DNA of 64,000 nt from Phytopseudomonas argentinensis (GCF_900113905.1 NZ_FORC01000003.1:434001-498000); one strand, 5' to 3'; counted from the first letter of the stretch, positions 17,889 to 26,927 are shown. A program made the numbers and translations. The notes: generated by a model from the sequence alone, not told the origin.

Positions 17889-18517
17889 CCGATTACATCC
17901 GCGATGGTCAGGAGATCTATCGCAACTCCTTCGCCATCATTCGTGCCGAGGCCGACCTGAGCGGTATTCCGGCTGATCTGGAGAAGCTCGCGGTGCGGGT
18001 CATCCACGCCTGCGGCATGGTCGACGTGGTGCAGGATCTGCGTTTCTCACCCGGTGCCGGGGCGGCCGGGCGCCAGGCCCTGGCCAATGGTGCGCCGATT
18101 CTTTGCGACGCCCGTATGGTCGCCGAGGGCGTGACCCGCACGCGCCTGCAGGGCGCCAACCCGGTGATCTGCACCCTCAACGATGCCGGCGTGCCGGAGC
18201 TGGCCAAGAAGCTCGGCAACACCCGCTCGGCGGTGGCCCTGGAGCACTGGCGCGAGCACCTCGAAGGCGCGGTGGTGGTGATCGGCAATGCGCCGACGGC
18301 GCTGTTCTATCTGCTCGATATGCTCGCCGCCGGCGCGCCCAAACCGGCGTTGATTCTCGGCTTCCCGGTCGGCTTCGTCGGCGCCGCCGAATCCAAGGAT
18401 CTGCTCGCCGCCACCTACGCCGAACACGGCGTGCCCTACGTGATCGTCCAGGGCCGCCGCGGTGGCAGCGCCATGGCCGCGGCGGCGATCAACGCCCTGG
18501 CCACGGAGGTCGAGTGA
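17885..18517 (+). CDS. cobH: Precorrin-8X methylmutase
   Basis: A 210-residue protein with the family motifs: IHACGMVDVVQDLRFSPGA around residue 40, GNAPTALFYLLDML near residue 140 and GFPVGFVGAAESK near residue 160. It moves a methyl group from C11 to C12, giving hydrogenobyrinate. It is coupled to cobG by a 4-nt overlap, and its last base is shared with the cobI start codon (TGATG). Confidence 0.95.
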   Translation: MTDYIRDGQEIYRNSFAIIRAEADLSGIPADLEKLAVRVIHACGMVDVVQDLRFSPGAGAAGRQALANGAPILCDARMVAEGVTRTRLQGANPVICTLNDAGVPELAKKLGNTRSAVALEHWREHLEGAVVVIGNAPTALFYLLDMLAAGAPKPALILGFPVGFVGAAESKDLLAATYAEHGVPYVIVQGRRGGSAMAAAAINALATEVE

Positions 18518-19293
18518 TGACCGGCATGGACCGCCCCGGTATGGACCGCCCCGACAAAGGCCGCCTGCTCGGCCTGGGCGTTGGCCCGGGCGACCCGGAG
18601 CTGATTACCGTCAAGGCCCTGCGCCTGCTCAAGGCGTCGCCGGTGGTCGGCTACTTCGTGGCCAAGGCCAAGGCCAACGTCGGCCAGGGCGGCAACGCCT
18701 TCGGCATCATCGAGGCGCACCTGGACGACAATCAGCAGCGCCTGCCGCTGGTTTACCCGGTGACCACCGAGAAGCTCGAACCGCCGCTGACCTACGAAGG
18801 CGTGATCAGCGACTTCTACGACACCTGCGCGGTGCAGATCGCCACGCACCTGGACGCCGGCCGCGACGTGGCGGTGATCTGCGAGGGCGACCCGTTCTTC
18901 TACGGCTCCTACATGTACCTGCACGACCGCCTGGCCGAGCGCTACGAGGCCGAGGTGATCCCCGGCGTGTGCTCGATGCTCGGCAGCGCCGCGGTGCTCG
19001 GCGTGCCGCTGGTGTACCGCAACCAGAGCCTGTCGGTGCTCTCCGGCGTGCTGCCCGAGGATGAGCTGCGCGAGCGCCTGCGTAGCGCCGAAGCCGCCGT
19101 GGTGATGAAGCTCGGGCGCAACTTCGAGAAGGTGCGCCGCGTGCTGCAGAGCCTGGGCCTGCACGACCGTGCCCACTACGTCGAGCGCGCGACCATGGCC
19201 AACCAGCGCATCGTGCCGCTCGATGACGTCGAGCCAATGGCCTCGCCGTATTTTTCGATGATCGTGGTGCCGGGCGAAAAGTGGCGCGGTTGA
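18517..19293 (+). CDS. cobI: Precorrin-2 C20-methyltransferase
   Basis: A 258-residue SAM-dependent tetrapyrrole methylase: N-terminal LGLGVGPGDPELITVKA, CEGDPFFYGSYMYL around residue 125 and PGVCSMLGSAA near residue 150. It adds the C20 methyl to precorrin-2. The ATG at 18517 overlaps the cobH stop. The next gene, the cbiG-cobJ fusion, is 172 nt away behind a REP pair, so this operon arm may end here. Confidence 0.94.
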   Translation: MTGMDRPGMDRPDKGRLLGLGVGPGDPELITVKALRLLKASPVVGYFVAKAKANVGQGGNAFGIIEAHLDDNQQRLPLVYPVTTEKLEPPLTYEGVISDFYDTCAVQIATHLDAGRDVAVICEGDPFFYGSYMYLHDRLAERYEAEVIPGVCSMLGSAAVLGVPLVYRNQSLSVLSGVLPEDELRERLRSAEAAVVMKLGRNFEKVRRVLQSLGLHDRAHYVERATMANQRIVPLDDVEPMASPYFSMIVVPGEKWRG

Positions 19294-19305
19294 AAGAAGC
19301 CAGGA

Positions 19306-19404
19306 CTCCTGCAGGAGCGTTGCCCTCGGCGCGAATCGCTAGTGGCTGCACCGCCATGTGCGTGTTGCCCGTGCCATTCGCCGCGGGGGCGCGGCTCCTG
19401 CAGG
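19306..19404. repeat. Inverted CTCCTGCAGGAGC repeat pair between cobI and cobJ
   Basis: Two oppositely oriented REP-like units (ctcctgcaggagcgttgccc and gggggcgcggctcctgcagg) flank a 55-nt spacer and can pair. They occupy most of the 172-bp gap between cobI and the cbiG-cobJ gene. Confidence 0.55.
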
Positions 19405-19465
19405 CTCTCTTTCACTGGTGCATGCAGCCTGCCCTCTTGCCCTCGCCACGGACAATTAAATTTCC

Positions 19466-21124
19466 ATGACCTCTTCACCCGCCATCGTCATCCTCGGCCC
19501 CTCCGCCCTGGCCACCGCCCGGCGCATCCAGGCACTTTATCCACAGGCGGTGATCCATGGCCTGAGCGGCCGGGTCGAGGCCGATCAGGCCTATGACGAC
19601 TTCGGCGATACCCTGCGCAGCCTGTATCGTAGCGACACGCCGCTCATCGCCCTGTGCGCTGCCGGTATCGTGATCCGCAGCCTGGCGCCGCTGCTCGCCA
19701 ACAAGGGCGCCGAGCCACCGGTGCTGGCCGTGGCCGAAGACGGCAGCGCCGTGGTACCGCTGCTCGGCGGCCTGGGTGGGGTCAACCGTATGGCCCGGGA
19801 GATCGCCGCTGAACTGCAGGTCAGCGCGGCCATCACCACCAGTGGTGAGCTGCGCTTCGGCACCTGCCTGCTCGACCCGCCGAGCGGCTACGTGCTGGCC
19901 GATATCGAGCAGGGCAAACGCTTCGTCTCCGACCTGCTCGGCGGCGAAAGCCTGCGCATCGACGGTGACGCGCCATGGCTGGAGCAGGGCAAGCTGCCGA
20001 TGGCCGAGGATGCCGGGCGCACCCTGCATATCACCACGGCGCAACGCACGGCCCGGCCCGATGAACTGCTGATCCATCCACGCACGCTGCTGGCCTTGGT
20101 CGACAGCGCGGACGACCTCGCTGCGCGAATCGGCCAGGCGTTCGAACAGGCAGGCCTGGCACAGAAATCCCTCGCCGCCCTGCTTGCCCCCGCTGCCCTG
20201 ATGACCGACAGGGGGCTGGCCCAGGCGGCTCTTGAACTGGGCGTGCCACTGCGTTTCATCACCCCTGGCAGCGCACTGCCTGGCGTGGTCGAGCAGCACG
20301 ACGGCCTGCAGCTGCTACAGGCCGCGTCGCCCGAAGCTGCGCAAACCATCGGCCGCCCACGCGGGCGCCTGAGCGTGATCGGCCTGGGCCCCGGCGCCGC
20401 CGAGCATATGACCCCAGCCGTGCGCCGCGCCCTGGATGAAGCCCAGGATCTGCTCGGCTACGAAACCTACGTGCGCATGGCCGAGCCGCTGCGCGATGAT
20501 CAGGTGCGCCATTGCAGCGACAACCGCGAGGAACTGCAGCGCGCCCGTCACGCCTTCGAGCTGGCTGCCAGCGGCCGCCGCGTGGTGGTGATTTCCTCCG
20601 GCGACCCCGGCGTATTCGCCATGGCCGCGGCGGTGCTGGAAGCTCTCGAAGAGATCGCTGCACCCGCCGAGTGGCACGCCGTCGAGCTGCAAGTGCTGCC
20701 CGGCGTCTCCGCGGCCCTGGCCACCGCAGCCAAGGCCGGGGCGCCGCTGGGCCATGACTTCTGCCTGATCTCCCTGTCGGACAACCTCAAGCCCTGGGCG
20801 GTGATCGAAAACCGCCTCGACCACGCCGGCGCGGCCGACCTCGCCATGGCCTTCTACAACCCGATCTCCAAGGCCCGCCCCTGGCAGCTCGGCCGCGCCC
20901 TGGACATCGTCCGCACCCATCGCACGCCCGACACCGTGGTGGTGCTCGGCCGCGATATCGGCCGCCCGGCAGAGGCGCTGCGCGTGCTCAGCCTCGGCGA
21001 GCTGACGCCGGAGATGGTCGACATGCGCACCCTGGTGATCATCGGCTCCAGCCAGACCCGGCGCTTCCCACGCGGCGACGGCGGCGAATGGGTGTACACG
21101 CCGCGCAGTTATCCACAGCAGTGA
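19466..21124 (+). CDS. cobJ: CbiG-CobJ fusion: cobalamin biosynthesis protein / precorrin-3B C17-methyltransferase
   Basis: A 552-residue fusion. Residues about 1-300 resemble CbiG, the delta-lactone-opening enzyme of the anaerobic route (ALCAAGIVIRSLAPLL and PLLGGLGGVNRMAREIA are typical). Residues about 305-552 are CobJ: LSVIGLGPGAAEHMTPA at the start, SSGDPGVFAMAAAV mid-domain and LGHDFCLISLSDNLKPW. CobJ methylates C17 and contracts the ring. The CbiG part is unexpected beside a CobG, which makes its own gamma-lactone. It has its own gap upstream and is 13 nt from the phosphatase-like gene. Confidence 0.92.
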   Translation: MTSSPAIVILGPSALATARRIQALYPQAVIHGLSGRVEADQAYDDFGDTLRSLYRSDTPLIALCAAGIVIRSLAPLLANKGAEPPVLAVAEDGSAVVPLLGGLGGVNRMAREIAAELQVSAAITTSGELRFGTCLLDPPSGYVLADIEQGKRFVSDLLGGESLRIDGDAPWLEQGKLPMAEDAGRTLHITTAQRTARPDELLIHPRTLLALVDSADDLAARIGQAFEQAGLAQKSLAALLAPAALMTDRGLAQAALELGVPLRFITPGSALPGVVEQHDGLQLLQAASPEAAQTIGRPRGRLSVIGLGPGAAEHMTPAVRRALDEAQDLLGYETYVRMAEPLRDDQVRHCSDNREELQRARHAFELAASGRRVVVISSGDPGVFAMAAAVLEALEEIAAPAEWHAVELQVLPGVSAALATAAKAGAPLGHDFCLISLSDNLKPWAVIENRLDHAGAADLAMAFYNPISKARPWQLGRALDIVRTHRTPDTVVVLGRDIGRPAEALRVLSLGELTPEMVDMRTLVIIGSSQTRRFPRGDGGEWVYTPRSYPQQ

Positions 21125-21137
21125 ACGAGCACCGGCC

Positions 21138-21467
21138 ATGACCAACGTTCTGTTCGTCTGCAGCCGCAACCAATGGCGCAGCCCAACTGCCGAGACGGTT
21201 TGGCGCAAGCAGCCAGGACTCAGCGTGCGCTCGGCGGGCACCAGCCCGAAGGCACGCCGAACGGTAAGCGCCAGCGATATTCAGTGGGCCGATGTGGTGA
21301 TCGTCATGGAGCACAAGCACAAGAGCCGGCTGATGGCAGATTTCAACCGGCTGCTGACCCATAAGCCGCTGCACGTGCTGGATATTCCGGACGAGTACCG
21401 CTACATGGACGCCGAACTGGTGGAAATGCTTGAGCAAAGCGTCGCCACATGCCTTGCTCTGGACTGA
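21138..21467 (+). CDS. Low-molecular-weight protein-tyrosine-phosphatase-like protein
   Basis: A short (109-residue) protein beginning with the LMW-PTP signature C-x5-R-S (VCSRNQWRSPTAE, Cys8 and Arg14) and the phosphatase-like SAGTSP segment. The canonical second cysteine (C-x4-C-R-S) is replaced by Trp13. The C terminus lacks the usual DPY/DPW general-acid motif; LDIPDEYRYMD may replace it. Family members are normally 140-160 residues. It lies 13 nt after cobJ and could be co-transcribed, but a role in B12 synthesis is not implied. Confidence 0.7.
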   Translation: MTNVLFVCSRNQWRSPTAETVWRKQPGLSVRSAGTSPKARRTVSASDIQWADVVIVMEHKHKSRLMADFNRLLTHKPLHVLDIPDEYRYMDAELVEMLEQSVATCLALD

Positions 21468-21588
21468 CGGAAGCGTCCGTCCGAAGCGCCTTTACACCAC
21501 CTTTACATCGGCCTGACGGCGCCTTGCACACGCACTCCGATAATCGATGCCGCCCGCCATCTGGCGTGGTCATCGCCTTCTGGAGCCC

Positions 21589-22010
21589 ATGATGAACGCA
21601 AGTTTTCCCCGTTCCGCCATCGCCGCACTGTTGCTCGCAGCACTATCCCTGAGCGCGCTGGCGGGGCCCGGCGGGCCAGGTGGTGGCCCTGGGGGCCCGG
21701 TAGCTATCACTGGCACGGCGGCCCAGGGCCAGGCTGGGGCGGACCGGGCCCACGGCATGGCCATGGTCTGCCGGAATCCGCCCGTGAACTATGGATTGGC
21801 AGCGTGCTGTACTTCGTGGCGGCCGGCACCTACTACATGTGGAACGCCGACCTGCAGGCCCGCGACCGTTACGAATGCCACAGCTGGGCAGTCAGCCAGA
21901 GCGGTTTCGATCCGGCTACCGCAGTCAGCGCGCCAGCCGTCAGCGCCATCGACTACTACCGCCGCGCACTGGGCGCATGCCTGAGCGGGCGCGGCTACAG
22001 CATCAACTGA
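21589..22010 (+). pseudogene. Small secreted Gly/His/Trp-rich protein gene with an internal frameshift
   Basis: The 5' part (ATG 21589 or 21592) encodes a good signal peptide ending ALAGPGG. Downstream, the sensible protein continues in another frame from about 21680: GSYHWHGGPGPGWGGPG, then SARELWIGSVLYFVAAGTYYMW, ending in RALGACLSGRGYSIN with TGA at 22008-22010. The frame with the signal peptide runs into an unrelated low-complexity product. The slip lies in the G/C-rich stretch 21661-21700. It may be a real -1 type mutation, a sequencing error or, less likely, recoding. No intact start exists in the downstream frame before 21804. Confidence 0.6.
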
Positions 22011-23007
22011 GCAGTGCCTTGAGGTCGTCGTAGAGCGCCTGGGGGATCTGCACACCGTCGACCAGGCTACGGGCACGGGCGTCGTAGCGGCGCTGCGAAG
22101 GCAGCCGCGCGCCCTGCCCTTCGATGCCGTCGAACAGCGCCTCGGCCCTTGCCAGGTGCTGATCGGCAGCCGCACCGAGAAAGCGCTGTGGGTCGAGGGC
22201 GATGATCAGCTCGCCGTGGTACGGCGACGACTTGCTGCCAGCGTCGTAGGCCAGCGACTCGGCGCTGGTCAGATCACCGATCAGCGGCCCGGCGATCAGC
22301 TCCACCATGGCCGCCAGTGCCGAGCCCTTGTGCCCGCCAAAGGTCAGCATGGCGCCGTTCATCACCGCCTCGGCGTCGGTGCTCGGTTGGCCACTGGCAT
22401 CGATGCCCCAGCCTTCCGGAATCGATTTGCCGGCACGGCGGTGTAGCTCGATATCGCCACGGGCGATGGCGCTGGTGGCGAAGTCGAAGATGAACGGATG
22501 CTTGCCGGCGCGCGGCCAGCCAAAGGCGATCGGGTTGGTGCCGAAGATCGGCTTGCTGCCACCAGCCGGCGCGACCCAGGCATGGCTGGGGTTACAGGCC
22601 AGGGCCACCAGCCCGGCTTCGGTGAGCTGCTCGATTTCCACCCACAATGCGGAAAAATGCACACAGCGGTTTATCGCCAAGGCCGCGATGCCGTTGGCCC
22701 TGGTCTTTTCGGCCAGCACCGGCAACCCCGCCTGAAAGGCCAGTTGCGAGAAGCCGCCGCGGGCATCCACGCGCACGATCGACGGTGCCTGGTCGATCAC
22801 CTCGGGCTCGGCATCGGCCACCACCTTGCCGGCCTTCAGCGAACTGACGCAGCCCAGCACACGGTACAGACCGTGAGAGGCGCAGCCATCGCGCTCACCC
22901 GCCAGCACGGTGGCGGTCACCGCCTGGGCCTGCGCTTCGCTGAAACCGGCATGGCGCAGGATGGACAGGGACAAGTTGTGGGCTTCGTCCAAGGTCAGTC
23001 GAATCAT
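22003..23007 (-). CDS. dpkA: Ldh2/malate dehydrogenase-family reductase, probably Delta1-piperideine-2-carboxylate reductase
   Basis: A 334-residue NAD(P)H-dependent oxidoreductase of the MDH/LDH-2 family: RDGCASHGLYRVLGC near residue 50, INRCVHFSALW near residue 120, GTNPIAFGWPR near residue 160 and GGHKGSALAAMVELIAG near residue 230. This pattern fits the branch that reduces Delta1-piperideine-2-carboxylate and Delta1-pyrroline-2-carboxylate in D-lysine/D-proline catabolism, though the exact substrate is inferred. The ATG at 23007 has a good AGGAG upstream. It overlaps the preceding convergent gene by 8 nt. Confidence 0.7.
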   Translation of the reverse strand: MIRLTLDEAHNLSLSILRHAGFSEAQAQAVTATVLAGERDGCASHGLYRVLGCVSSLKAGKVVADAEPEVIDQAPSIVRVDARGGFSQLAFQAGLPVLAEKTRANGIAALAINRCVHFSALWVEIEQLTEAGLVALACNPSHAWVAPAGGSKPIFGTNPIAFGWPRAGKHPFIFDFATSAIARGDIELHRRAGKSIPEGWGIDASGQPSTDAEAVMNGAMLTFGGHKGSALAAMVELIAGPLIGDLTSAESLAYDAGSKSSPYHGELIIALDPQRFLGAAADQHLARAEALFDGIEGQGARLPSQRRYDARARSLVDGVQIPQALYDDLKALLS

Positions 23008-23136
23008 CGTGGGCTCCTGTGGCGGCGATAAGATCAGTGGCGTATACGGCCTTATACCTTGGCGTCGCGACCGCCGGCTGGCTTGATCGCTTTGCCCCAC
23101 GTCGATGACGAATTCGGCACAGCCCCGTAGGCTGGA

Positions 23137-23961
23137 TCAGCCTGCCGCCAGTTGCCGACGCAGTTCGGCGAGCACCGGGGCGCTGTCCGGGCGTACACCG
23201 CGCCACAGGTGGAATGCCTCGACGGCCTGCTCGACCAGCATGCCGAGGCCGTCCAGGGTGCGCGCGGCGCCCTGCTCGGCGGCCCAGCGGTTGAACGCGG
23301 TGGGGCCGGCGCCGTACATCATGTCGTAGCAGCAGGTGTGGCCAGGCTGGATCAGGCTGGCGGCAATCGGCGGCAGTTCGCCGGCCAGGCTGGCCGAGGT
23401 GCCGTTTACGATCAGGTCCACCGGCGCATCGATCCAGTCGAAACCGCTGGCCACCACCGGGCCGAGGTCGGCGAACTGGCGGGCCAGCTGCTCGGCCTTG
23501 TCCACCGTGCGGTTGGCGATTACCAGGCTCTGCGGCTGCTCGGCCAGAAAGGGTTCGAGAATGCCACGTACCGCGCCACCGGCGCCGAGCAGCAGAATGC
23601 GCTTGCCGCGCAAGTCGATGCCGGCGTTCACCGTCAGGTCGCGCACCAGGCCGGCGCCGTCGGTGTTGTCGCCGAGCAGCCTGCCGTCGTCGAGTTTCTT
23701 CAGGGTATTCACCGCACCGGCACGGCGGGCGCGCTCGCTCAGGCTGTCGGCCAGGGCGAAAGCCTGCTCCTTGAACGGCACGGTCACGTTGGCCCCGCGA
23801 CCCTCGGCGAAAAAGGCGCGGGCGTAGCCTTCGAAATCCTCCAGCGGCGCCAGCAGCGCCTCGTAGCTGAGCTGCTGACCGGTCTGCTCGGCGAACAGCC
23901 GGTGGATCAGCGGCGACTTGCTGTGGCCGATGGGGTTGCCGAATACACCGTAGCGATCCAT
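23137..23961 (-). CDS. aroE: Shikimate dehydrogenase
   Basis: A 274-residue enzyme reducing 3-dehydroshikimate to shikimate with NADPH (aromatic amino-acid route). The N-terminal VFGNPIGHSKSP is the shikimate-binding motif, NVTVPFKE carries the catalytic Lys, LLLGAGGAVRG is the dinucleotide-binding loop, and IANRT follows the usual NADP-recognition position. It precedes hemF in the opposite order to transcription (hemF then aroE), as in P. aeruginosa. Confidence 0.96.
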   Translation of the reverse strand: MDRYGVFGNPIGHSKSPLIHRLFAEQTGQQLSYEALLAPLEDFEGYARAFFAEGRGANVTVPFKEQAFALADSLSERARRAGAVNTLKKLDDGRLLGDNTDGAGLVRDLTVNAGIDLRGKRILLLGAGGAVRGILEPFLAEQPQSLVIANRTVDKAEQLARQFADLGPVVASGFDWIDAPVDLIVNGTSASLAGELPPIAASLIQPGHTCCYDMMYGAGPTAFNRWAAEQGAARTLDGLGMLVEQAVEAFHLWRGVRPDSAPVLAELRRQLAAG

Positions 23962-24019
23962 TAGAGTTCCCGCGCGTAAAAGCCAAAAGCGGCAAGCCTG
24001 CAGCTTTTAGCGGTGCGCT

Positions 24020-24940
24020 TCAAGCCTGCTGCAGGCCGAGCCAGTCGCGGTCGGTGAGGAAATACTCGGTCAGGCGCGCTTCCTCGCTGCCCGGATCGGG
24101 CTTCCAGTCATAGCCCCAGCGCACCTGGGGCGGCAGCGACATGAGGATCGACTCGGTACGCCCGCCCGACTGCAGGCCGAACAGCGTGCCGCGGTCGAAC
24201 ACCAGGTTGAACTCCACGTAGCGGCCGCGGCGGTATTCCTGGAATTCGCGCTGCGCCGGCGTGTAGGGCTTGGCCTTGCGGCGCTGCACGATGGGCAGGT
24301 AGGCGTCGATATAGGCGTCGCCGATGGCGCGGATAAAGGCGAAACAGGTGTCGAAGCCCCATTCGTTGAGGTCGTCGAAGAACAGCCCGCCAATGCCGCG
24401 GGGTTCGCCGCGGTGCTTGAGGTGGAAGTAACGGTCGCACCAGGCCTTGTAGCGCGGGTAGACGTCGGCACCGAAGGGCGCGCAGGCCTGTTCGGCAACG
24501 CGGTGCCAGTGCACGCAGTCCTCTTCGTTGCCGTAATAAGGCGTGAGGTCGAAGCCACCACCGAACCACCACACCGGCTCCTCGCCCTCCTTCTCGGCGC
24601 TGAAGAAGCGTACGTTGGCGTGGGAGGTGGGAACGTGCGGGTTGTGCGGGTGGATCACCAGCGACACGCCAAGGGCCTGGAAGCCGCGCCCGGCCAGCTC
24701 GGGACGATGGGCACTGGCCGACGGCGGCAGGTTCTCGCCGAACACGTGGGAGAAGTTGACGCCGCCCTTCTCGATCACCGCGCCATCACCGATCACCCGG
24801 GTGCGCCCACCGCCACCACCCGGACGCTGCCAGGCGTCTTCGGCGAAGCTGGCCTGGCCGTCTTCGCGTTGCAGCGCGGCACAGATACGGTCTTGCAGGT
24901 CGAGCAGGTAGGCTTTTACGGCCTCGGTCTGGTCACTCAC
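24020..24940 (-). CDS. hemF: Coproporphyrinogen-III oxidase, aerobic
   Basis: A 306-residue O2-dependent enzyme that converts coproporphyrinogen III to protoporphyrinogen IX in haem synthesis. Signature stretches are present: GGGGRTRV, KGGVNFSHVFG, SLVIHPHNPHVPTSHAN, GGGFDLTPYY, the G-G-L-F-F-D-D-L segment and EFNLVFDRGT. It lies upstream of aroE and divergent from the quinone reductase gene. Confidence 0.97.
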   Translation of the reverse strand: MSDQTEAVKAYLLDLQDRICAALQREDGQASFAEDAWQRPGGGGGRTRVIGDGAVIEKGGVNFSHVFGENLPPSASAHRPELAGRGFQALGVSLVIHPHNPHVPTSHANVRFFSAEKEGEEPVWWFGGGFDLTPYYGNEEDCVHWHRVAEQACAPFGADVYPRYKAWCDRYFHLKHRGEPRGIGGLFFDDLNEWGFDTCFAFIRAIGDAYIDAYLPIVQRRKAKPYTPAQREFQEYRRGRYVEFNLVFDRGTLFGLQSGGRTESILMSLPPQVRWGYDWKPDPGSEEARLTEYFLTDRDWLGLQQA

Positions 24941-25112
24941 GGGCTTACCCTGGTTGCGGCGAAATCGGCGGCTAGCATAGCACCGGCCATTCGCGCTCCG
25001 CAGTTGACGCCGGTCAACGGCGGATGCGACGTTCCGCTGCTGAGCAAAATCGTTTCAACCCCGCGAAGCGCTCGGGGTCTATTGCATTCACTCTTCAAGC
25101 AGGAGCAAGACG

Positions 25113-26090
25113 ATGGCCAAACGCATCCAGTTCAGCCGCCACGGTGGCCCCGAGGTTCTCGAATACGTCGACTACCAGCCTGCCGCGCCCGGCCCCCACG
25201 AGGTGCGTGTGCACAACCAGGCCATCGGCCTCAACTTCATCGACACCTATTTCCGCAGCGGCCTGTACGCGCCGCCATCCCTGCCCTCCAGCCTGGGTAC
25301 CGAAGGCGCCGGCTTCGTCGATGCCATCGGCTCCGAGGTCAAGGGCTTTCAGGTCGGTGACCGGGTGGCCTACGCCACCGGCCCGCTCGGTGGCTACAGC
25401 GAGCTGCACGTATTGCCGGCCGACAAGCTGGTCAAGCTGCCCGATGCGATCAGCTTCGAGCAGGCCGCCGCGGTGATGCTCAAGGGCCTGACCGTGCAGT
25501 ACCTGTTGCGCCAGACCGCCGAACTGAAGAGCGGCGACATCATCCTCTTTCATGCCGCTGCCGGCGGCGTTGGCTCCTTCGCCTGCCAGTGGGCCAAGGC
25601 CCTGGGCGTCAAGCTGATCGGCACCGTGAGCTCGGCGAAAAAGGCCGAGCGCGCCCTGCAGCAGGGCGCCTGGGCGACCATCGACTATAGCCACGAGAAC
25701 GTCGCCCAGCGCGTGCTGGAACTGACCGACGGCAAGAAATGCCCGGTGGTCTACGACGGCGTCGGCAAGGACACCTGGGAGACCTCGCTCGACTGCGTGG
25801 CGCCGCGTGGCCTGCTGGTCAGCTTCGGCAATGCCTCGGGTGCGGTCACCGGGGTCAACCTCGGCATCCTGGCGCAGAAGGGCTCGCTGTACGTCACCCG
25901 CCCGACCCTGGCGAGCTACGCCGACACCCCGGAGCGCCTGCAGAAGATGGCCGACGAACTGTTCGGCATGATCGCCAAGGGCAAGCTCGAGGTGGAGATC
26001 GGCCAGCGCTACCCGCTCAGCGACGCCGCTACCGCACAAACGCTGCTCAGCGAACGCAAGACCACGGGCTCGACGATTCTGTTGCCGTAA
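25113..26090 (+). CDS. qor: NADPH:quinone oxidoreductase (zeta-crystallin-like, MDR superfamily)
   Basis: A 325-residue zinc-independent medium-chain reductase: NQAIGLNFIDTYFRSGLY in the catalytic domain, GTEGAGFV, the NADPH-binding HAAAGGVGSFACQWAK and a C-terminal LLSERKTTGSTILLP that matches Qor. It reduces quinones by one electron. It is transcribed divergently from hemF and matches PA0023 in position. Confidence 0.92.
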   Translation: MAKRIQFSRHGGPEVLEYVDYQPAAPGPHEVRVHNQAIGLNFIDTYFRSGLYAPPSLPSSLGTEGAGFVDAIGSEVKGFQVGDRVAYATGPLGGYSELHVLPADKLVKLPDAISFEQAAAVMLKGLTVQYLLRQTAELKSGDIILFHAAAGGVGSFACQWAKALGVKLIGTVSSAKKAERALQQGAWATIDYSHENVAQRVLELTDGKKCPVVYDGVGKDTWETSLDCVAPRGLLVSFGNASGAVTGVNLGILAQKGSLYVTRPTLASYADTPERLQKMADELFGMIAKGKLEVEIGQRYPLSDAATAQTLLSERKTTGSTILLP

Positions 26091-26104
26091 GCTTTTACCG
26101 ATAG

Positions 26105-26283
26105 TGCCCACGCTCTGCGTGGGAACAATCAACACTCTGATCGGCTGCCTTCGTTTTGGAGGTTTGTCTCTATGGCCGGAAAGTGGCGAAAGCGGCCATT
26201 TGCAGCGGTGGGCTAAAGCCCACCCTACAGATCGTGCCAGCCTCGTAGGCTGGGCCGGGCGGCGATCCGCTTCAGCCCACCAA
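26105..26283. repeat. Cluster of short hairpin repeats downstream of qor
   Basis: Contains a CCCACGC-tct-GCGTGGG hairpin (26107-26123), a GGTGGGCTAAAGCCCACCCTAC unit (26207-26228) and a related GGCTGGGCCGGGCGGCG...CAGCCCACC unit (26250-26281). The same GTAGGGTGGGC motif is found at 9595. These fill most of the 244-bp gap between qor and tsaC and may provide terminators. Confidence 0.55.
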
Positions 26284-26334
26284 TATGAGCAGGTTTGAGA
26301 TCGCAGCACGACCGGCCGCTTCTGCCTTCAAGCG

Positions 26335-26892
26335 TCAGGCCGGTCGGCGCACGTCACCAGTCACCAAATCTCGAATTACACTCGGATTGCGCCGCCCACC
26401 CAGGGCACCACCCAGCACCGCATCCAGCTGCCGTGGGAAGTACTGTTCGACCCGCAAACGTGACCGCGCCGCCGGCCGACCAGCTGGGTTGGCCGAGGTC
26501 GACACCAGCGGCCCGGTCAGCGCACAGAGCTCGCGCACCCGCGGGTGGTCGCTGACCCGCAGGGCCACGGTATCGTGCTGACCGGTGATCCACTGCGGCA
26601 AGCGATCCTGGTGTGGCACCAGCCAGGTGTTGGGCCCCGGCCAGGTGCTGGCCAGGCGGTCCTGCCAGGCCTCTGGCAGGTCTTCGAGCAGAAAGTCGAA
26701 CTGGCGAATGGTGTCGGCCACCAGAATCAACCCCTTGTGCACCGGCCGCTCCTTGAGCGCCAGCAGCCGATCCACGGCCATCTCGTCCCACGGGTCGCAC
26801 CCCAGCCCCCAGACCGCCTCGGTCGGGTAGGCGATCACGCCACCGGCACGCACCACGCGCGCTGCCTGCTGAACCTGCCAACTGGTGACCAT
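26335..26892 (-). CDS. tsaC: L-threonylcarbamoyladenylate synthase
   Basis: A 185-residue YrdC-domain protein that makes threonylcarbamoyl-AMP for the t6A tRNA modification. Recognisable stretches are GGVIAYPTEAVWGLGCDPWDE, LLALKERPVHKGLILV, STWPGPNTWLVP, TVALRVSDHP and the C-terminal STSANPAGRPAA. The ATG at 26892 with GGAGG upstream is used instead of a start at 26949. Confidence 0.94.
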   Translation of the reverse strand: MVTSWQVQQAARVVRAGGVIAYPTEAVWGLGCDPWDEMAVDRLLALKERPVHKGLILVADTIRQFDFLLEDLPEAWQDRLASTWPGPNTWLVPHQDRLPQWITGQHDTVALRVSDHPRVRELCALTGPLVSTSANPAGRPAARSRLRVEQYFPRQLDAVLGGALGGRRNPSVIRDLVTGDVRRPA

Positions 26893-26927
26893 GCATACCT
26901 CCGCCGAAAAACACTCGGCGCAGTGTA

